This document shows, in pieces, positions 10,165 to 21,368 of a stretch of DNA of 64,000 bases. Within the stretch, counting starts at the first letter, position 1. Each line of letters opens with the position of its first letter. The DNA comes from Gonapodya prolifera JEL478. Lineage: Eukaryota; Monoblepharomycota; Monoblepharidomycetes; Monoblepharidales; Gonapodyaceae. Made by a program: the position numbers and the translations under genes. Location: positions 246,894 through 310,893 of the forward strand of contig KQ965778.1 of the NCBI GenBank assembly GCA_001574975.1. The letters run 5' to 3'. The notes under the pieces are model-generated. The model saw only the letters and a program-made list of their open reading frames with translations, had not been told where the DNA came from and made no database searches.

Positions 10165-11029
10165 TCGAACCTCGCCCAAAGCCACGCCATAACTCACGCT
10201 CGACGCCTTGGTATTCCTCTACCCCCAGACCTTCCGAGGAACTTGAACCCTGGCGTCTCATCACCACAGATGGGTTTGCGCCGGTCCAGCATGTAAGAGG
10301 AGGTGAGGTGTGCCTGGCGAAAAGAGGGGTGAACCAGTGTATTATAGCAGATCATTCCGTACAACATCGACACCATTTATTTATGTGACCCTCGACTCCC
10401 TGTCCTGGCCCCGCCTGCGCATGCGCTCACACCGCTGCATGCTTCCCGAGTACGTTCCCAGAGGGCCTCTTACGCTACCCGGGCCGCATCGTCCTCAGCG
10501 GTTCATGTCTCTCTCCTCCCTGGATCCGGAGTCAACGCCGATCATCCGCGGCACAGCCGCGTACTCACCTTTGACCTCAACGAACCGTCAGCCGAGCCGG
10601 AGGAGCACGTGTAGGACTTCGGGGAGAGTTGGGAGGACAGCGACTCAGGACGAAGAAGGAACCGAGTCGGAGGAGGGTGCCAGAGGAAGGCTCGAGAATT
10701 TGGAGATGAATGCCCTCGCTAGGGAGATGCGCTCGGAGATTCAGAATGACGGTTTCGATCTTGTATTTCGAATGACTCAACACTACAATATTGGATTGAA
10801 TCAATGAGTAGCACTTTCCGCAATAACCCAACAGCAAAGTCTGCTCCACTTCCCGAGACTACAAATATTACTACTTGCTTAATTGCTCGAAGGAGGGGAA
10901 AGAAAGGCGGACCAAGTACAATGAAGTGGAGCTCAACACCAGTCCTGGTCGGCCGACAGTACAACCGTACAACCCAACCATGAAGTAAGTGGATGCGATG
11001 GGAATCACAGAAACGGCGAACTGCACGAC
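10165..11029. other. open frames without recognisable domain
   Basis: A plus frame at 10310-10807 has a Glu-rich stretch and could be a C-terminal continuation of the zinc-finger gene. I see no splice signals that join them convincingly. Confidence 0.3.
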
Positions 11030-12990
11030 GTGGAATCAAACCTGGGACCGCGACTGGTCTATTGGAGTCACTTCTACTCACCCGATCCCGTCTTTCACCC
11101 ACCCTCCATCAGCGACGAATCCGTCCGCGTACTCATCCGTCCACGCCCACTTCTCCCCTCCGAAACGAGATCTCAATCCTTCACAATCACTGGAAACACG
11201 ATCGCCTTCGCTGCGGAGGAGTCGACGGGTCGAAAAGCTCCTGATCTGCAAAAATTCAAGTTCGACCACATTGGTGGCGAAAGTTCGTCGCAGGAAGAGG
11301 TCTGGGACACTGTGGGAAAGGACGCATGCGAGCGTTTGCTTGACGGATTCAATGCGAGTGTTCTATATTATGGGCAGGTGAGGATAATTACTCTCATTAT
11401 CATCGCAAGGCTGTCAACAGCAAGGTGTGCTCTTACCCGTTTTCGTACCTTTATATGCGCTAAATCAGACCGGTACCGGAAAAACTTACACGATGGTGCG
11501 TGAATGGGTGTGAACAGAGGGTCGGGTGATTCACTCCTTTTCAGTACTTCGTCGGACACCTTTCCCGGTTGAGGCACTTTCCGGCCGGATCTTGGGATGT
11601 TCTTCGTGCTAAGGATGGGACTGGAATTGCGAGAGCGAATCTCATTGACTTTGCCTTTGTGGAATTCGGGGGAAGTGTACTTCCAATGAACGAGACCTGG
11701 GACGCTACACTCGTCACGAGCGGACGAGAGAGAACCTGCTAGAGGCGCTTGCGTGTAGACGACATGCACATTCTTGGTCTGACCTTGTTCTATCCCACAG
11801 ATGGGCACCCCCACCCATAAAGGCATCCTCCCCCGCGCGTAAGAACTTTTCAGTCATCACTTGCCCCACCTGCCACCTTAAAGGTCCCTCCCCCTCCCAC
11901 TCCCGCCTCTCCACATAGCATTGACCACATCTTTGCCCGCCTCACCGACCTTTGGGCCATCTCACCGACTTCCGACGCCGTTGTCTGGGTGTCGTACATC
12001 GACTTGCGCAAAGATAACATTCACGACCTCCTCAGACCTGTATCGCGTTCTGGATCTGCCGTAAGCTTGTGCTCGGTCAGGGAAGACATCAAATCTGGGG
12101 TCTGGGTTGAAGGTACGGGCGCCACTAGTTTATACTCGGTCTTTCAACTCACTCCTCAAACGCCTGCTTTACCCAGGCTGCCTTGAGGAACCCTGTCTGA
12201 CTGCCGCTACTGCTCACAGACTACTACGGCGGGGCACATCTGCGCGCACAACTGCGACCACCACGGCCGCCACCATGCAGTCAACGGGCTCTCATGCAAT
12301 TTTCACGCTGACACTTCGTAGGACGATGCCGAACACTGTCGGTGGGTATTCGAGGGAGGCGTTCGAGAGTAAGATACAGTTCGTGGATTTGGCGGTGAGT
12401 TTGGTGGGGAATACGAGGTTAAAATGGTCGGGGCTGCGTTTGAGACGTTCGGGTGAAAGGCGGATGAACCACAATTTCAACTCGCTAGTGTCGTTTTAAT
12501 GCGGGTCAGTACTGCTGACGATGTGTCCCGCGGGGAATACGGAGTGCATGGCTAAGGGACTGCCCTTTGGTGGAGGAAGCCAGTCCGTGAAACCGTCTTT
12601 TTTTGACGGTGGGGAAGAGCAAAGCATGCCGTCAATGGTCTGAGACCTGTAATGCAGGAGGTCAAAATCTCTTTCTTTCTGCCGGGATGCATAAACTCAA
12701 ACTTCCGAAACCATCAGGGCTCTGGCTGCGAAACATCTGTCGTTACGCAAGGCAACAAATCTCCCATGACTGGTGGCCTGCGTGGCGGCAGCGGAGACGA
12801 CAATAGAAGAGAGTGAGTGTTTTGGTATTAAGGGCAGACACAGGGAATAGTGGTTTTGTATGTTTGACGAGGGTAACATTTTGCTGTCTGCACAGCAATG
12901 TCCACGCTTAAATTTGCCCACAATGCAAAACAGATCAAAAGTCGCACAACCAGAAAAGTGGACATCGAAGGTGAAGAATGTCTTTTGCGT
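11030..12990 (+). pseudogene. kinesin motor domain, decayed
   Basis: The motor reads in order through short GT-AG introns: VRVLIRPRP strand, FKFDHI, SSQEEVW, FNASVLYYGQ, P-loop TGTGKTYTM (split by an intron after GQ), KGILPRAIDHIF, a VSYIDL...DLL segment, REDIKSGVWVEG, then LLRRGTSARTTATT and SHAIFTL, KIQFVDLA. Switch I is altered (STGSH instead of SSRSH) and the GSER of switch II is missing. From 12410 to 12890 the frame is broken by stops, though GGGSQS and, at 12898, STLKFAHNAKQIK are still visible. The STLKFA-AK-IK end and the neck that follows suggest a kinesin with a coiled-coil stalk, such as the KIF15 group; the class is uncertain. ATPase activity is not expected. Confidence 0.75.
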
Positions 12991-14864
12991 TGATAGTCCC
13001 ACTACAGTCAATCAACACACATTGGTGTCGCTTAATCAAAGACACGTCCCCCCAAGCCTTGCAATCCGAGATCTTTCGTCTGCGTGCGGAAGTCCCTCAT
13101 TTACGACACTCGACGGCGTTGTCTGCCGACCGGCCTACTGGCGCCTCCAGCTCTGTACCAAAACTGTCACAGCCTGTCACTGTTTTGGACTCTGAGCAGG
13201 TCAGGGGTAAGGACGAAGAAGCGCTGCGGCAGGCACTTGATGATAACGCAAGTCTGCGATCTCAAGGAAAGAGGCCGGAGTCCGAGCTTGTGGCGGAGCG
13301 TGGTCACGTGCAAGAGCCGGACAGGCAGCACAACAAGCCCAAGACCCAGCTTCCTCACATTGACACCACCCAGAGCGCTGGTGCTGCTGCAGCGGAATTG
13401 GCAGAGTTGCCTGTGGGCCGTTTCGCAGTTGCAAGAACGTCGCCACTTACTGAAATACAACACCCCTATAAGGAGCCGCCGCAAGATCTGGTTGTTGAAT
13501 CAGAAGGCGAGGAGGAAGATGGCAACGCCGCAGTTGTCAACGCCGATACCAGAGCCATTGATGGTGCCTCTTCTGATCAGTGCAAGGATGGGGTATCAGA
13601 CCACATTGATAACAGCTCCGAGGCTTCTGATGCCAAGTTAAAAGAGGATGACGAGGATACAAACGACCCCGAATCAGATGAATCTAATATCACCACCTGG
13701 CATACCAGGAAGCGGCGAAGGACTGATGATAGCGAACTTGGTTCAAGGATCCATTTTGATATTTGGACAGCAAAAGATCGAGTCCGCAAATCGGCTAACT
13801 TAGCGGAGGCAACAAGCATAGTTCTGGAGTATCTGAGTCAAGAGGTGAGCGCCGAGTTACATGAAATTGGTTGTTGGGCGATCTTAGAGAATGAATCAAA
13901 ATCATCATCAGACCCTTCCCACCCCAAGTTTACCCTTTAAAACGGGAACCATTTTAGCAAAACAGGAACCAAATGACGAAGATTTTCTTATCTTTTTGTT
14001 GACGTCCCCGAGGAATGGTATTACCGCCTATGGACGACTGAGAAGTTCAGAACTGTCAAAACGAGCATTGTTTCATTGGTACCCCTGGTGTTGGAGGACC
14101 AGAAGACATTGCGTGAGGCCCCAGCTCAGTTCACATATACGCTTCAATAGATCGACAACAAGAGGAGAGGTATTGCTTTCATGGTTAATAGGGGGTGAGC
14201 AAGCTACTATTGTTTCATCTTCTGAGTATGTGGGACTGTTTGACACTACTCAGCTTGTGGATTATGGTGGCGAGCCTGAGGAAGATGAGAAGGAGGCCAA
14301 CAATTCTGACAAAGAGGTGGCTAATTGTGGTGACCAGCTGTATACCATGATGCGTCACAGGACGGACGACAGTGGAGCTGGGAAGAATCATTTTGATATT
14401 GGGGCTGCAAAAGATCGTATCAAGAAATCAAGTACTTCGGCTGAGGCTTCACAAATCGTACGGGAATTTTTGGAACAAGTGGTATGTCATAATCAGGGTG
14501 ACTCGCAGAGTATGTACGTCTTATGCAATGCATTTCACAGACTCTACACCCACCAAAGCTGCCTTTTCAAGTGGGAAACGTCTCTGTCAAAGAAGATCCC
14601 GACAACAAAGATTCCATTATCTTCTCTCTCACATCTCAGAGGCATGGTACCATTACACGTGGGAGAGTGAGGAATTCGGAAATGTCAAAACGAGCCTTAT
14701 TCCACTGGTACCCGTGGGCGTGGACATGTGACAAGGGGAAATATTGGAAGGTCCACTCAATGATCGATGTCCCAAAATCGACGAAAGCGCCAAATGGTCA
14801 ATTGCGCCGCATAACACTTTCCAGGTTGTTAGGGGGTGAGCAGGTTCAAGTCATTCTGGACTAA
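12978..14864 (+). CDS. two-module protein of unknown function, possible former kinesin tail
   Basis: Exons 12978-13844, 13912-14481 and 14541-14864 join in frame (867, 570 and 324 nt) to give 586 aa. The N-terminal part starts with a kinesin-neck-like DTSPQALQSEIFRLRAEV and a charged, probably coiled-coil stretch, then an acidic linker. Two repeats follow. Each has a RTDDS...HFDI..AKDR.KKS start, an intron at the same position, an IIF.LTS.R.G segment, the strongly conserved SKRALFHWYPW motif and an LLGGEQ end. I do not recognise the module. An alternative splice (intron 12971-13040) would connect it in frame to the kinesin motor remnant upstream (VDIE/DTSPQ). Both modules stay open although the motor is dead, which suggests the tail may now be an independent gene. 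Confidence 0.65.
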
Positions 14865-15109
14865 GTGGTCTTCTTGATTCTTATATCATTTTGTACCAAT
14901 GTTTGACAACAGTACAATACATGTATAAGTGATCCCAGTGGCCGCCATACTCTGACATCAGCTGCTCGAAGCTCGAAGGTGGCATATTTCGAGCTGCTGC
15001 ACACATTCAAGTCCCTCGGTTCTCGCACACCCTCAGCGTCACTGACAGTCGTCGCTGTTTCTTGTTCTTGGTCGTGGTTGTGCTCCCCTTATGTTACTTG
15101 CACAATGCT

Positions 15110-15186
15110 CGCTGCCGCCCACCGCCCACCGCCCACCGCCCGTCGCCCGCCGCCCGCCGCCCGCCTCCTGCCACCTGCCACCTCTG
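15110..15186. repeat. CCGCCCA/CCGCCCG short tandem repeat
   Basis: About eight imperfect 7-bp units (CCGCCCA, then CCGCCCG variants) followed by CTGCCAC units. A simple-sequence GC repeat with no spacers. Confidence 0.8.
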
Positions 15187-15263
15187 TGATAGTCTCGTGA
15201 AGCGCTCATACGGTACGTGATAGCAAGACGTATTTTTTATCGGACCTGGAGACTACATTATAT

Positions 15264-15364
15264 GGCGCAAGTCACAATGCATTGCGCCGAGTACCCCGAG
15301 GTTCAACCTCGTGGGCAGTGTGCACTGCCCGCTGTTCCAGTTATACGCAAAGAGACCGGTCTCT
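15264..15364. repeat. four consecutive perfect inverted repeats
   Basis: Within 101 bp lie a 7-bp stem with an 11-nt loop (15264-15288, GGCGCAA/TTGCGCC), a 7-bp stem with a 1-nt centre (15297-15311), an 8-bp stem with a 2-nt loop (15313-15330, GGGCAGTG/CACTGCCC) and a 14-bp perfect palindrome (15351-15364, AGAGACCGGTCTCT). No coding frame covers them. They lie about 525 bp upstream of the expansin-like gene. Confidence 0.8.
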
Positions 15365-15888
15365 GGAGCTCTGATCCCGGCGTGGGCTGTCGCGAGAGTT
15401 TGCTCCTTCAAAGAGAGGCGACACATATTTAGTTCGGCGACGAGGCGACGTGTGCTTGCGGCAGAAGATGCTGCAAGTGCACTGGCGACCGCGTCACGAG
15501 GCGCCACGTGAGAGGCGGGTGTGGCGAGGTGGTTTCAACCGCTCTCAGTGTCACGTGGGAGCAGACGGACCGACCTGAAGGGGATGGATGGGGCACACAA
15601 CGACAAAGGATACGATCCAGCAATATACACCCACACCCACACCCACCACCTCCACAATCCCGGCTGTATCACTACACCACTCTCTCCCCTCTCTCTTCCC
15701 TCCTCGTGCCCCTTCCTTCCAAATCGGACCCTTTCCGCATATGGAATTAGGGTCCTGCCTCCTTCCCCTTCGGGAAATCCGCAGAAGAGAAGCCCACACC
15801 GGACCTGACGCAAGCCTTTTTCTTCGTCTGTCAAACCGTCAGACCCACCTCACTCACCCACTCACCCACTCGCACCGCCATCCCACCG

Positions 15889-17521
15889 ATGGCGTCTCCC
15901 GCGTCCCACGGCGGAATGCACCTCGAATCCGCGCTGGACGTGCCACAGGCCCACGCCAGTCTCCCCGCGCTTCCCGCCTCTTCCTCCGCCGACTCCGCCA
16001 CCGACGCTCCACGCCCACNCCGCCGCCGCCGAGCTGCAATCCTCGCATCGCTCGCAGCACTCGTCGTCATCGTCGTCGCCATATCCGCAGGCGTCGCGGT
16101 CTCCAAGCGGAACGCTGCCTCTTCTTCTGCTTCTGCGTCCGGGGCTGATGCCGCAGTCGGCGCAGCTCCCGTAGCGGTTGCGCAGGACGCCCAAGTCACC
16201 GTCGCCGCCCCGCCTTCCTCCTACTCCCCCTCGCCTGCCGCGGCACCGGTGACCCGCACTGCCGCCACACCGACCGCATCTCCCGTCAACGGCATTAACG
16301 CGACCACAAACGGAACCAACGCGAATGCAACTCCGTCACCCGTGAGAGACTACGGTGCGCGTATCCCAGTCGCGTCGCCCGCTGCGGCGTCGGTCACTGC
16401 GGGTGCACGGGCTCAGGCTGCCGCGACTCCGGTTGCTGGTGCGTTCATGGGACAGTCACGTGATGTGGTGTGGACTGGATTCTGATGTCTCGTTTTGTTC
16501 TTCATCTGTGTCACTTGCTCAGCTCCTCCGCCTCCTCCTCCTCCTCCTCCTCCGCCTCCTCCGCCTCCTCCACCGCCGCCGCCTCCTCCTCCACCTCCAC
16601 CTCCCCCGTAAGTACCATCTTCCCTCCTTCCCCCTTTTCATCTCAAACCCAATGCTCGATTCCCGCCCCCTCAGCCCGCCTCCTCCACCCCCTCCTCCAA
16701 GCGGGGGATCGGGCCAATTCTCGGGCCAACTGACCTACTACTACCCCGGGGTACGTTCCCTCCTTCCCGCCGGGCATCAACCCCGTGCATCGGTCTGATC
16801 TGACGTCGCTCCGTTTCATTTTTGAAAATTAGGGCGGCCTCGGCTCATGCGGCACCCCCCTGTACGACGGCGACGCCGTCGTGGCCGTGGTAAGTCCTCG
16901 TCCTCCCACTCTCACTCCCCCTTTCCCTTTCCCTTCCCCTTCTCCCTTTCCAAAGCGGGGCTTCCCTTTTCTGACACTTCCTTCCTTCCCCTTCCTTCCC
17001 CTTCCTTCCCCTTCCCCTCGTCCTCTTCCCCTACCCCTCTTCACAAACACAGAACTCTGCGCAGTATCAAGCAAGCAACTGCGGCCGCTGCATCCGCCTC
17101 TTCTACCAAGGCCGCTCGACCACGGCCGTGCAGAGGGACATGTGTCCAGGTTGCGCGTATGGGGATTTGGATGCCACGGTGGGGGTGTGGAGTGCGTTGG
17201 GGGGTGAGTTGACGAGCACGAGGCCAAAGTGCGAGGCAGGGCCAGGATCTGGGAAAAAAGGCAGGGTGAATCAACGTCCGATGAGACGTGGTTTCAGGAA
17301 ACGTCGACGGACAGGACTGCCACTGTTGCCGTGAATTTTCCATATAAACAGTTGATCTGACCGCTCGTCGTTTCCCCCCTCCTTCCCTTTCCGATCCGCA
17401 GTTGGCCTCGGCGTGGGCCGCGCCAACGGCATGACTGTGAGTACCTTTGCCTCGCTCCTCCTTGCTCTCCGTGCTCCGTAATCTTACCGCGAATCTCACT
17501 CTTTAGTGGTCCTGGTGCTGA
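15889..17521 (+). CDS. expansin-like double-psi beta-barrel protein with membrane anchor
   Basis: Seven exons (15889-16438, 16523-16607, 16675-16750, 16833-16889, 17053-17203, 17402-17436, 17507-17521) join in frame to 322 aa. Residues 1-43 are cytosolic, RRRR precedes a transmembrane signal-anchor (ILASLAALVVIVVAISAG), then an Ala/Thr/Pro/Asn linker. Exon 2 plus the start of exon 3 encodes about 35 almost uninterrupted prolines. The C-terminal domain is a barwin/RlpA/expansin barrel: GQLTYYYPG, LGSCGTP, the CGRCI and CPGC cysteines, GDLDATVGVW, and a final WSWC. Such domains bind or loosen cell-wall polysaccharides. The anchor implies surface tethering of the domain. One ambiguous base at 16019 lies just before the arginines. 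The catalytic residues of endoglucanase relatives are not evident. Confidence 0.85.
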
Positions 17522-18714
17522 ACGACCTGACCGCTATGATCCGAACTCTGCACGCAACCGCCGTCCGCCACAAGCAGCCTCGACCCCTCGGCCCTGGATC
17601 TTTTTATTTGGATTATTTTGGTCGGGCTCCCTGGCGGAGCTTATTGCATCTTTCCCCTTTGCTCCTTCCTTTTCCTACCCACCCCACCCCTTCCCTCCCC
17701 GCTCCCGTTTTTATTTCAAGTTCTTAAGATCTCGCAGTCTCAAGCCTATAGACCACATTCGTATCCTGTTTTCCCCAACATGCACCACTTTTTTATTTTC
17801 CTCGCTCGTTTGTTTTCTTATTGTTGCACTGTGCAGTTTGCATAGACTGGCGGCTTAGGGAGTCGCTTTCAGATGGTAGACTTAAAACCTTTAAAAAGCT
17901 AGTTCCGTTGTAGACGACGCGAACTGCGAACTGAATGATTTGAAAAAGATTGTATTGTTTTAGTATTTGGCGTATGTCCCGCTTTGCTCTGGCGGGCGGC
18001 TTTGACTGGACTTTAGGTCGTCGAATTTGGCTTGGGCATCCTCGTGCGCGATTTATTTCCGACGTTGCTGTTGTCGAGAAAAGCTATGGTGATATCGTAA
18101 CCACGATGTTACTGTTTGTCACGAAATAAAATTTGATCAGTCCCTGATCTGATCCATGCGTGTTCGTTTGTACACGAACGAATTAAGGAAGCAGAGGACA
18201 TAAGCCCACTTTCTGCTCCCTTTTACCGGGCAGTCCGTTTCAACCGTGCTTATCAGAAGAGCAAACTTCTCAGACTGATTATAAGTGAACTTGTTCCGAC
18301 GTGTTTTCAGCGACCTGCCGCTGCCAGGCTCTCCTGTTATGCACAAAAAAAAAAAACTCACCATCACTTCTGTGATCTCGCTCGGATCTCTGAGGAGGAA
18401 CCGGTTCATGATTACCTGATGCTGAAAATATGCCCTTCCCACCACCGTATCATCAGCTACCAACGTTTGCGCAAGCCATATTTCTACCAAGCGCCTTGAA
18501 GCAGGTCAATTTTGCCAGTTTACTCATCGAAAATCGCACGTCTGCCTCCTACGGGTGCAATTATCTCAATGATATGAGTACTAATACTACAGTGACAAAC
18601 GTGACTATGAGGACTTGTATCGTCTCGTCTCGTCTGCGCTTGAACTTTCCCCAAAGTTCTTTTACCACCACTCGCAGAAATCTCGCCAATGCACATGCAC
18701 CCGGCAAAGTCCAA
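17522..18714. other. intergenic, no gene recognised
   Basis: AT-richer sequence without a conserved reading frame on either strand. It should contain the 3' ends of the expansin-like gene and of the convergent F-box gene at 18715. Confidence 0.6.
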
Positions 18715-19911
18715 CTACACCGACGCGCGCCCCATAGAGTCCACACCTTTGTCTGGTGCTGATGTACACTCCTTGCACTTGTCTACTCCGACCCCATCGC
18801 AACGTGGACACGTTGGACTGCGACAGTCGGCGCAGTTGTGTCTGGTGCTCGAACACGTGGAGCACCACACCAACTGGCATCCAGATCCTGTCAACGTATC
18901 GGCTACATAATACGAGCACACCTCAAAATGATCGTCACAAAAAGGACCACCGTTGCAAACGTGACAAAACAGCGGCGGCAATATTGCCCATCCGTCTACT
19001 GTTGCACAACGGGGACATATTGCCTTCTCAAAGCACCCAAAATGGCTACAGCTTAGAGATCTATCAATGCATTGGGGACACATGATGCTGTAGCCATAGC
19101 ATCCACGGCACGACACAGACAATGTGAACGTGTTTGTCCTGTCAACACAACCACATCCCCAGCAGACAGATAATTCCACACAGCCAGAACAAAATGTCCG
19201 CGTGGAGCTTGGTAGATTTGTGATGTCAAGTGGAAGGGCATATCCGCCCGCGGCGCTAGTCGGGAGAAAGGAGCGAACCCAGCTGAGAGGTGTATAGCCA
19301 CTTGATTCAGGCAAGCTGTAGCCGCAATCGTGGCAGACTTTTGGGTAAAGTTCCAACAAGTTCGGAAATGTATCAAAGGCTGCTCGGGAGAGGTGCTGCG
19401 TTGTGTCAACTGGGGGTCCATTTTCGAGACCAGCTTTCAATATACGAAGCTGAGATTCCTCGTGTTCTAACGATGGTAGACGATCCCTAACGTTTGCTGC
19501 CTGGGTGCGAGCTGACAGATTCTGAACGATTTGACTCAAAGACATGTTACGGCATGGGCTGATGGAGAGGAAGACAAGCTTCCGTTGGTAAATGAGCTTC
19601 ATCACTGTCCAAGTCGTGATTGCTGTATCATCCAAGACAATCTTCCTGAATTCTGCCATCACTTTTGTCCTCGAATCGCCATTCGATGTCCCCGAGGTCC
19701 ATTTCGCGAATAGTCCGACGCATTTCTCAAACTCGACGTCGCCGAGAATCAGACCATACTCAGAAAAGTCGACGTCCTGCCAAAAAGCTCCAACACGAAG
19801 GATCCCGTGAAGGGCTCGCGATGAGCTTCCCAGCCGAATACGGGAACGAACGGGAAGGTACGCGAAAATGGAGATGGCGGTTTTGTAAGGGAGGGAAGAA
19901 AAAGAAGCCAT
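18715..19911 (-). CDS. F-box/cysteine-rich protein, type II (intact copy E)
   Basis: Intronless, 398 aa from the ATG at 19911; the upstream in-frame codons look like 5' UTR. The F-box at residues 5-50 (LPYKTAISIFAYLPVRSRIRLG) differs in sequence from the type I boxes. The middle region is poorly conserved. From about residue 195 comes the type II tail: RAAFDTFPNLL, CHDCG, SSTRTFCSGC, CWGCGC, CRGC..CPQC, CPRCATVDGWA, CHVCNGGPFCDDH, CSTC and CPRCDGVGV. The GWA and CPRC motifs occupy the place of GW-C and ECCP in type I, so the two tails are probably distant relatives. Truncated copies of this subtype are at 8.6 and 22.6 kb. A role as a ubiquitin-ligase receptor is inferred from the F-box. Confidence 0.82.
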   Translation of the reverse strand: MASFSSLPYKTAISIFAYLPVRSRIRLGSSSRALHGILRVGAFWQDVDFSEYGLILGDVEFEKCVGLFAKWTSGTSNGDSRTKVMAEFRKIVLDDTAITTWTVMKLIYQRKLVFLSISPCRNMSLSQIVQNLSARTQAANVRDRLPSLEHEESQLRILKAGLENGPPVDTTQHLSRAAFDTFPNLLELYPKVCHDCGYSLPESSGYTPLSWVRSFLPTSAAGGYALPLDITNLPSSTRTFCSGCVELSVCWGCGCVDRTNTFTLSVSCRGCYGYSIMCPQCIDRSLSCSHFGCFEKAICPRCATVDGWAILPPLFCHVCNGGPFCDDHFEVCSYYVADTLTGSGCQLVWCSTCSSTRHNCADCRSPTCPRCDGVGVDKCKECTSAPDKGVDSMGRASV

Positions 19912-20867
19912 CGAGTCTTTGAAGGTTCTGTCAGTGTGGTTTCGTTCGGCTAAACTTTTCCTTACCGTGAAACGGGCGTGAAACAACAGGAGAGCGAATG
20001 CGAATTCAATGGAGTGCGAATGTATCGTGTTTAGGCATTTGCTGTGCAAAATACACCCATAATCTGTGTCGATAACATGAATTCTTCGCATTCCCTTCCA
20101 CATCCCGCATCATCGGTACTCCACCAGCCCTCCCAAACAACACGTGACCTGCCAGAAAAAGGTTTCGAGAAGCCTCTCGCGCATTGAGTTTCTGTTGGAA
20201 TGCGCGTCACCGTTACGAGACAACAGAAAGATTTGAGGGAACGGCTGTCTCACCTTCATAGTTGGGACCAGACGCAGGCGCCTCACTCGAATGCGAGCAT
20301 AGTTGTGGAATATGCGAATCTATCGTTCGGGCAGAGTGCAAATTGGCGGGTGAGTGACAAATTCTCGCCAAATCAAATTTTGGACCTTAAAAACTGAAGT
20401 GTGGCGAAACCATGTGAAGTCGAAGAGTACACTCACCATGTCGGAGACACATAGAGGCATGCCACTCGCAATCGGCGGACGTAAGTGGCTTGCCACATAT
20501 CAGATTGTGCATTTTCCTGGATATGAGACGTGAGGGAGGAGAAGAGACGCTAAATCAACAACCGTTTCCGCACCCATCCCTTCTACCATTCCGACCTCCA
20601 TGACCCTCCCTCGGGGAACGAGACCGAACAAGGAGTGAGCAGTATCACACCAGCTCCCCCGTTCGGCTGCACTTCGCGGCACGCCTGGCTTGAATCACCG
20701 GTGCAATCAGTCTCAGAAACCACACTGAAACCCTCCAACCAAATCACACGCTTCAAACCATCTTTCGCTATGATTCGCGACGTCACTCCATTGCCGTGAC
20801 CCATGCGCCGTCATCCTCTCTCGGAAATCAATGCTCGCAAGAGAGGAGGCAGAACGCGATGTGTAGG
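19912..20867. other. intergenic, no gene recognised
   Basis: Only short frames without motifs. The segment lies between the start of copy E and a solo LTR. Confidence 0.5.
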
Positions 20868-21223
20868 TGTGGAGGGGGCCGGGCGAGGGTGCTTGAGTGG
20901 GTGCAAGGGCGAGTGGAGGGCGAGCGAGATATAGGCAGAGCAAGGGCAGAGCAGAGCAAGAGAGCCGAGAGGTCAAACCAAATGTCCTGGAAAGCGAGCG
21001 AGACGAGCGGAGCGAGACGAGCGGAGCGAGGCGAGCGGAGCAAGAGCAGAGCAGAGCGAGAGACGAGTGTACGTAGACTAGCTTGTTGATGAAGAACTAC
21101 AGCGTTTATAAATCGGTTAAATCTAGTTTTACGCTAGGCCACAAATGGATTCGGAGTGTGGCCTGTTCGTCGGTGGCCATGCCCACAGGTCACGTGACCA
21201 GTCCATGCCCGAGCCCCCTCACA
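20868..21223 (-). mobile_element. solo LTR of a Ty3-type element (old copy)
   Basis: On the minus strand it starts TGTGAGGGGGCTCGGGC, matching the LTR start at 33110 (TGTGAGGGGCTTGGGC). It shares an internal AAACTAGAT...ATAAA block and the CT/CG-rich second half ending near CTCCACA. Length is about 356 bp. Flanking pentamers are GTAGG and GTACG, a target-site duplication with one mismatch. The GAGCGGAGC-like repetition at 20.93-21.06 kb is part of the LTR. No internal region adjoins it. Confidence 0.65.
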
Positions 21224-21368
21224 GTACGTAACGGCGTTCTCCACTCCTCTGACGCTGATTGTAGTGGCACTGTCTGAGATGGTTCTGATAATTGACATTT
21301 TGGTGAATTGTAAGTCCACTGAGAGGTCATGAGTCCTTCTGCAGGATTCCCATAGCTCTAGCATCTAT

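Noticed and set aside
16523-16610. CCTCCTCCG repeat resembling a minisatellite or CRISPR-like array
   Set aside because: It is an in-frame polyproline exon with splice sites on both sides, without unique spacers.
20930-21065. GAGCGGAGC/GACGAGCGGAGC microsatellite as an independent repeat
   Set aside because: It aligns with the CG/CT-rich second half of the LTRs at 33.1 and 51.2 kb, so it is part of the solo LTR.
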